From the NCBI GenBank assembly GCA_964426945.1, contig CAYRSS010000075.1:1-16462 (forward strand): a stretch of 16,462 nt of DNA, given 5' to 3'. A program made the translations under genes and the position numbers. The notes beneath the pieces are model-generated. The model saw only the letters and a program-made list of their open reading frames with translations. It was not told the origin of the DNA and did not search any database. Each line of letters begins with the position of its first letter. Position 1 is the stretch's first letter. This document shows, piece by piece, positions 16,058 to 16,462 of the stretch. Origin of the DNA: CAYRSS01 sp964426945 (GTDB taxonomy: Bacteria; Planctomycetota; Phycisphaerae; UBA1845).

Positions 16058-16462
16058 CTAGTACCTCTTCATCCCCGGCTCGATCTGTTCGGCCCAGGCA
16101 TCGATGCCGCCGGTCAGGCTGCGGACGTTCGTGAATCCATGGCCGATCAGGTACGACGCGGCATCGAGGCTGCGCATGCCGTGGTGGCAGTAGCAGACGA
16201 TCAGCGTGTCCTTGGGCCAGCTCTGCATCATCTCCTGCACAAGCTGCTGCGACGCGGGGATCGACCCTTCGAGCTTGACGTGGGCGATCTCCTGCGGCGT
16301 GCGGACGTCGACCAGGCGCGGGGCGCTGCCCTCGGCCATGAGCGACTTCAATTCGCCCGGGCCGATCTGGATACGCTGTTCCTGCTCGTGGCTGGTGCGG
16401 ACGTGCTCAATGACCTCGGCCGTGTTGAGCACGTTGTGCCGGCGGAGCACCTCGCCGAGCTG
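16058..16462 (-). CDS. Rhodanese-domain protein, possibly fused to another domain (5' end beyond the right edge)
   Basis: The frame is open to the window edge, so the start is outside; a GTG at 16450 is only an internal valine candidate. The visible 130 or so residues hold a rhodanese domain: LVDVRTPQEIAHVKLEGS, then the active loop CHHGMRS with the catalytic cysteine at codon 16189-16187, then GGIDAW. The ending (IEPGMKRY) and the IGPGELK start of the domain resemble the rhodanese half of monothiol glutaredoxin-rhodanese fusions, so a glutaredoxin-like N-terminus outside the window is plausible but unseen. By family it handles persulfide sulfur, which suits its place just upstream of sufC. 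The stop is TAG at 16058. Confidence 0.85.
   Translation of the reverse strand, partial: QLGEVLRRHNVLNTAEVIEHVRTSHEQEQRIQIGPGELKSLMAEGSAPRLVDVRTPQEIAHVKLEGSIPASQQLVQEMMQSWPKDTLIVCYCHHGMRSLDAASYLIGHGFTNVRSLTGGIDAWAEQIEPGMKRY

Overview
This GC-rich window looks chromosomal and most likely comes from a member of the Planctomycetota, perhaps a Phycisphaerae-like lineage. The evidence is the pair of very large cysteine-rich secreted proteins with HYR-type repeats, the N-terminally extended RsmH, a GlmU-like fusion of the Bacteroidetes/Planctomycetes type, and a SufU-type iron-sulfur operon. The taxonomic call rests on protein style, not on a marker search. Nearly every gene lies on the minus strand; trpA is the one clear exception.

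Region 1 (1-6419, minus) holds two neighbouring genes for exported proteins. The one transcribed first (1965-6074) is a 1369-residue protein with a signal peptide, a zinc-metallopeptidase motif (HEYGH followed by a GEAW glutamate), PKD/HYR-type repeats and a long C-terminal domain. The second (1-1759, running off the left edge) has a signal peptide, a PPC-like sandwich, a short double-cysteine motif, a proprotein-convertase P domain and two HYR-type repeats. It then enters the same KGALCC module and C-terminal domain as its neighbour, so the two share a duplicated tail. A candidate sigma-70 promoter lies upstream of the pair.

Region 2 (6420-9016) has a GlmU-like sugar-nucleotide enzyme (minus), then a 539-bp gap, then trpA (plus). 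The gap is not empty. On the minus strand an extended -10 box is followed by about 199 nt whose two ends pair in a long interrupted stem, and then by a perfect 12-bp hairpin. I read this as an undeclared structured small RNA gene, with 6S RNA as the leading guess. A possible 30-codon ORF overlaps the trpA start by 4 nt.

Region 3 (9021-16462, minus) is a long run read right to left: a rhodanese-domain gene cut by the right edge, sufC, sufD, sufS, sufU, sufT, a solitary SAM-dependent DNA methyltransferase, and rsmH. SufC (ATPase) and SufD (scaffold partner) would work with a SufB that is not in the window. SufS supplies sulfur, SufU accepts it, and SufT is a maturation factor. Several joints are GTGA or ATGA overlaps (sufD/sufS, sufS/sufU, methyltransferase/rsmH), which suggests translational coupling. 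Two intergenic spots in this operon carry degenerate heptanucleotide tandem repeats, one of them as a pair of facing arrays. rsmH and trpA converge with only 4 bp between their stop codons.

The least expected items are the ncRNA candidate, the facing heptad arrays, the two-gene secreted system with its shared tail, and the methyltransferase between sufT and rsmH. I see no CRISPR array, insertion sequence, prophage gene, tRNA or rRNA.
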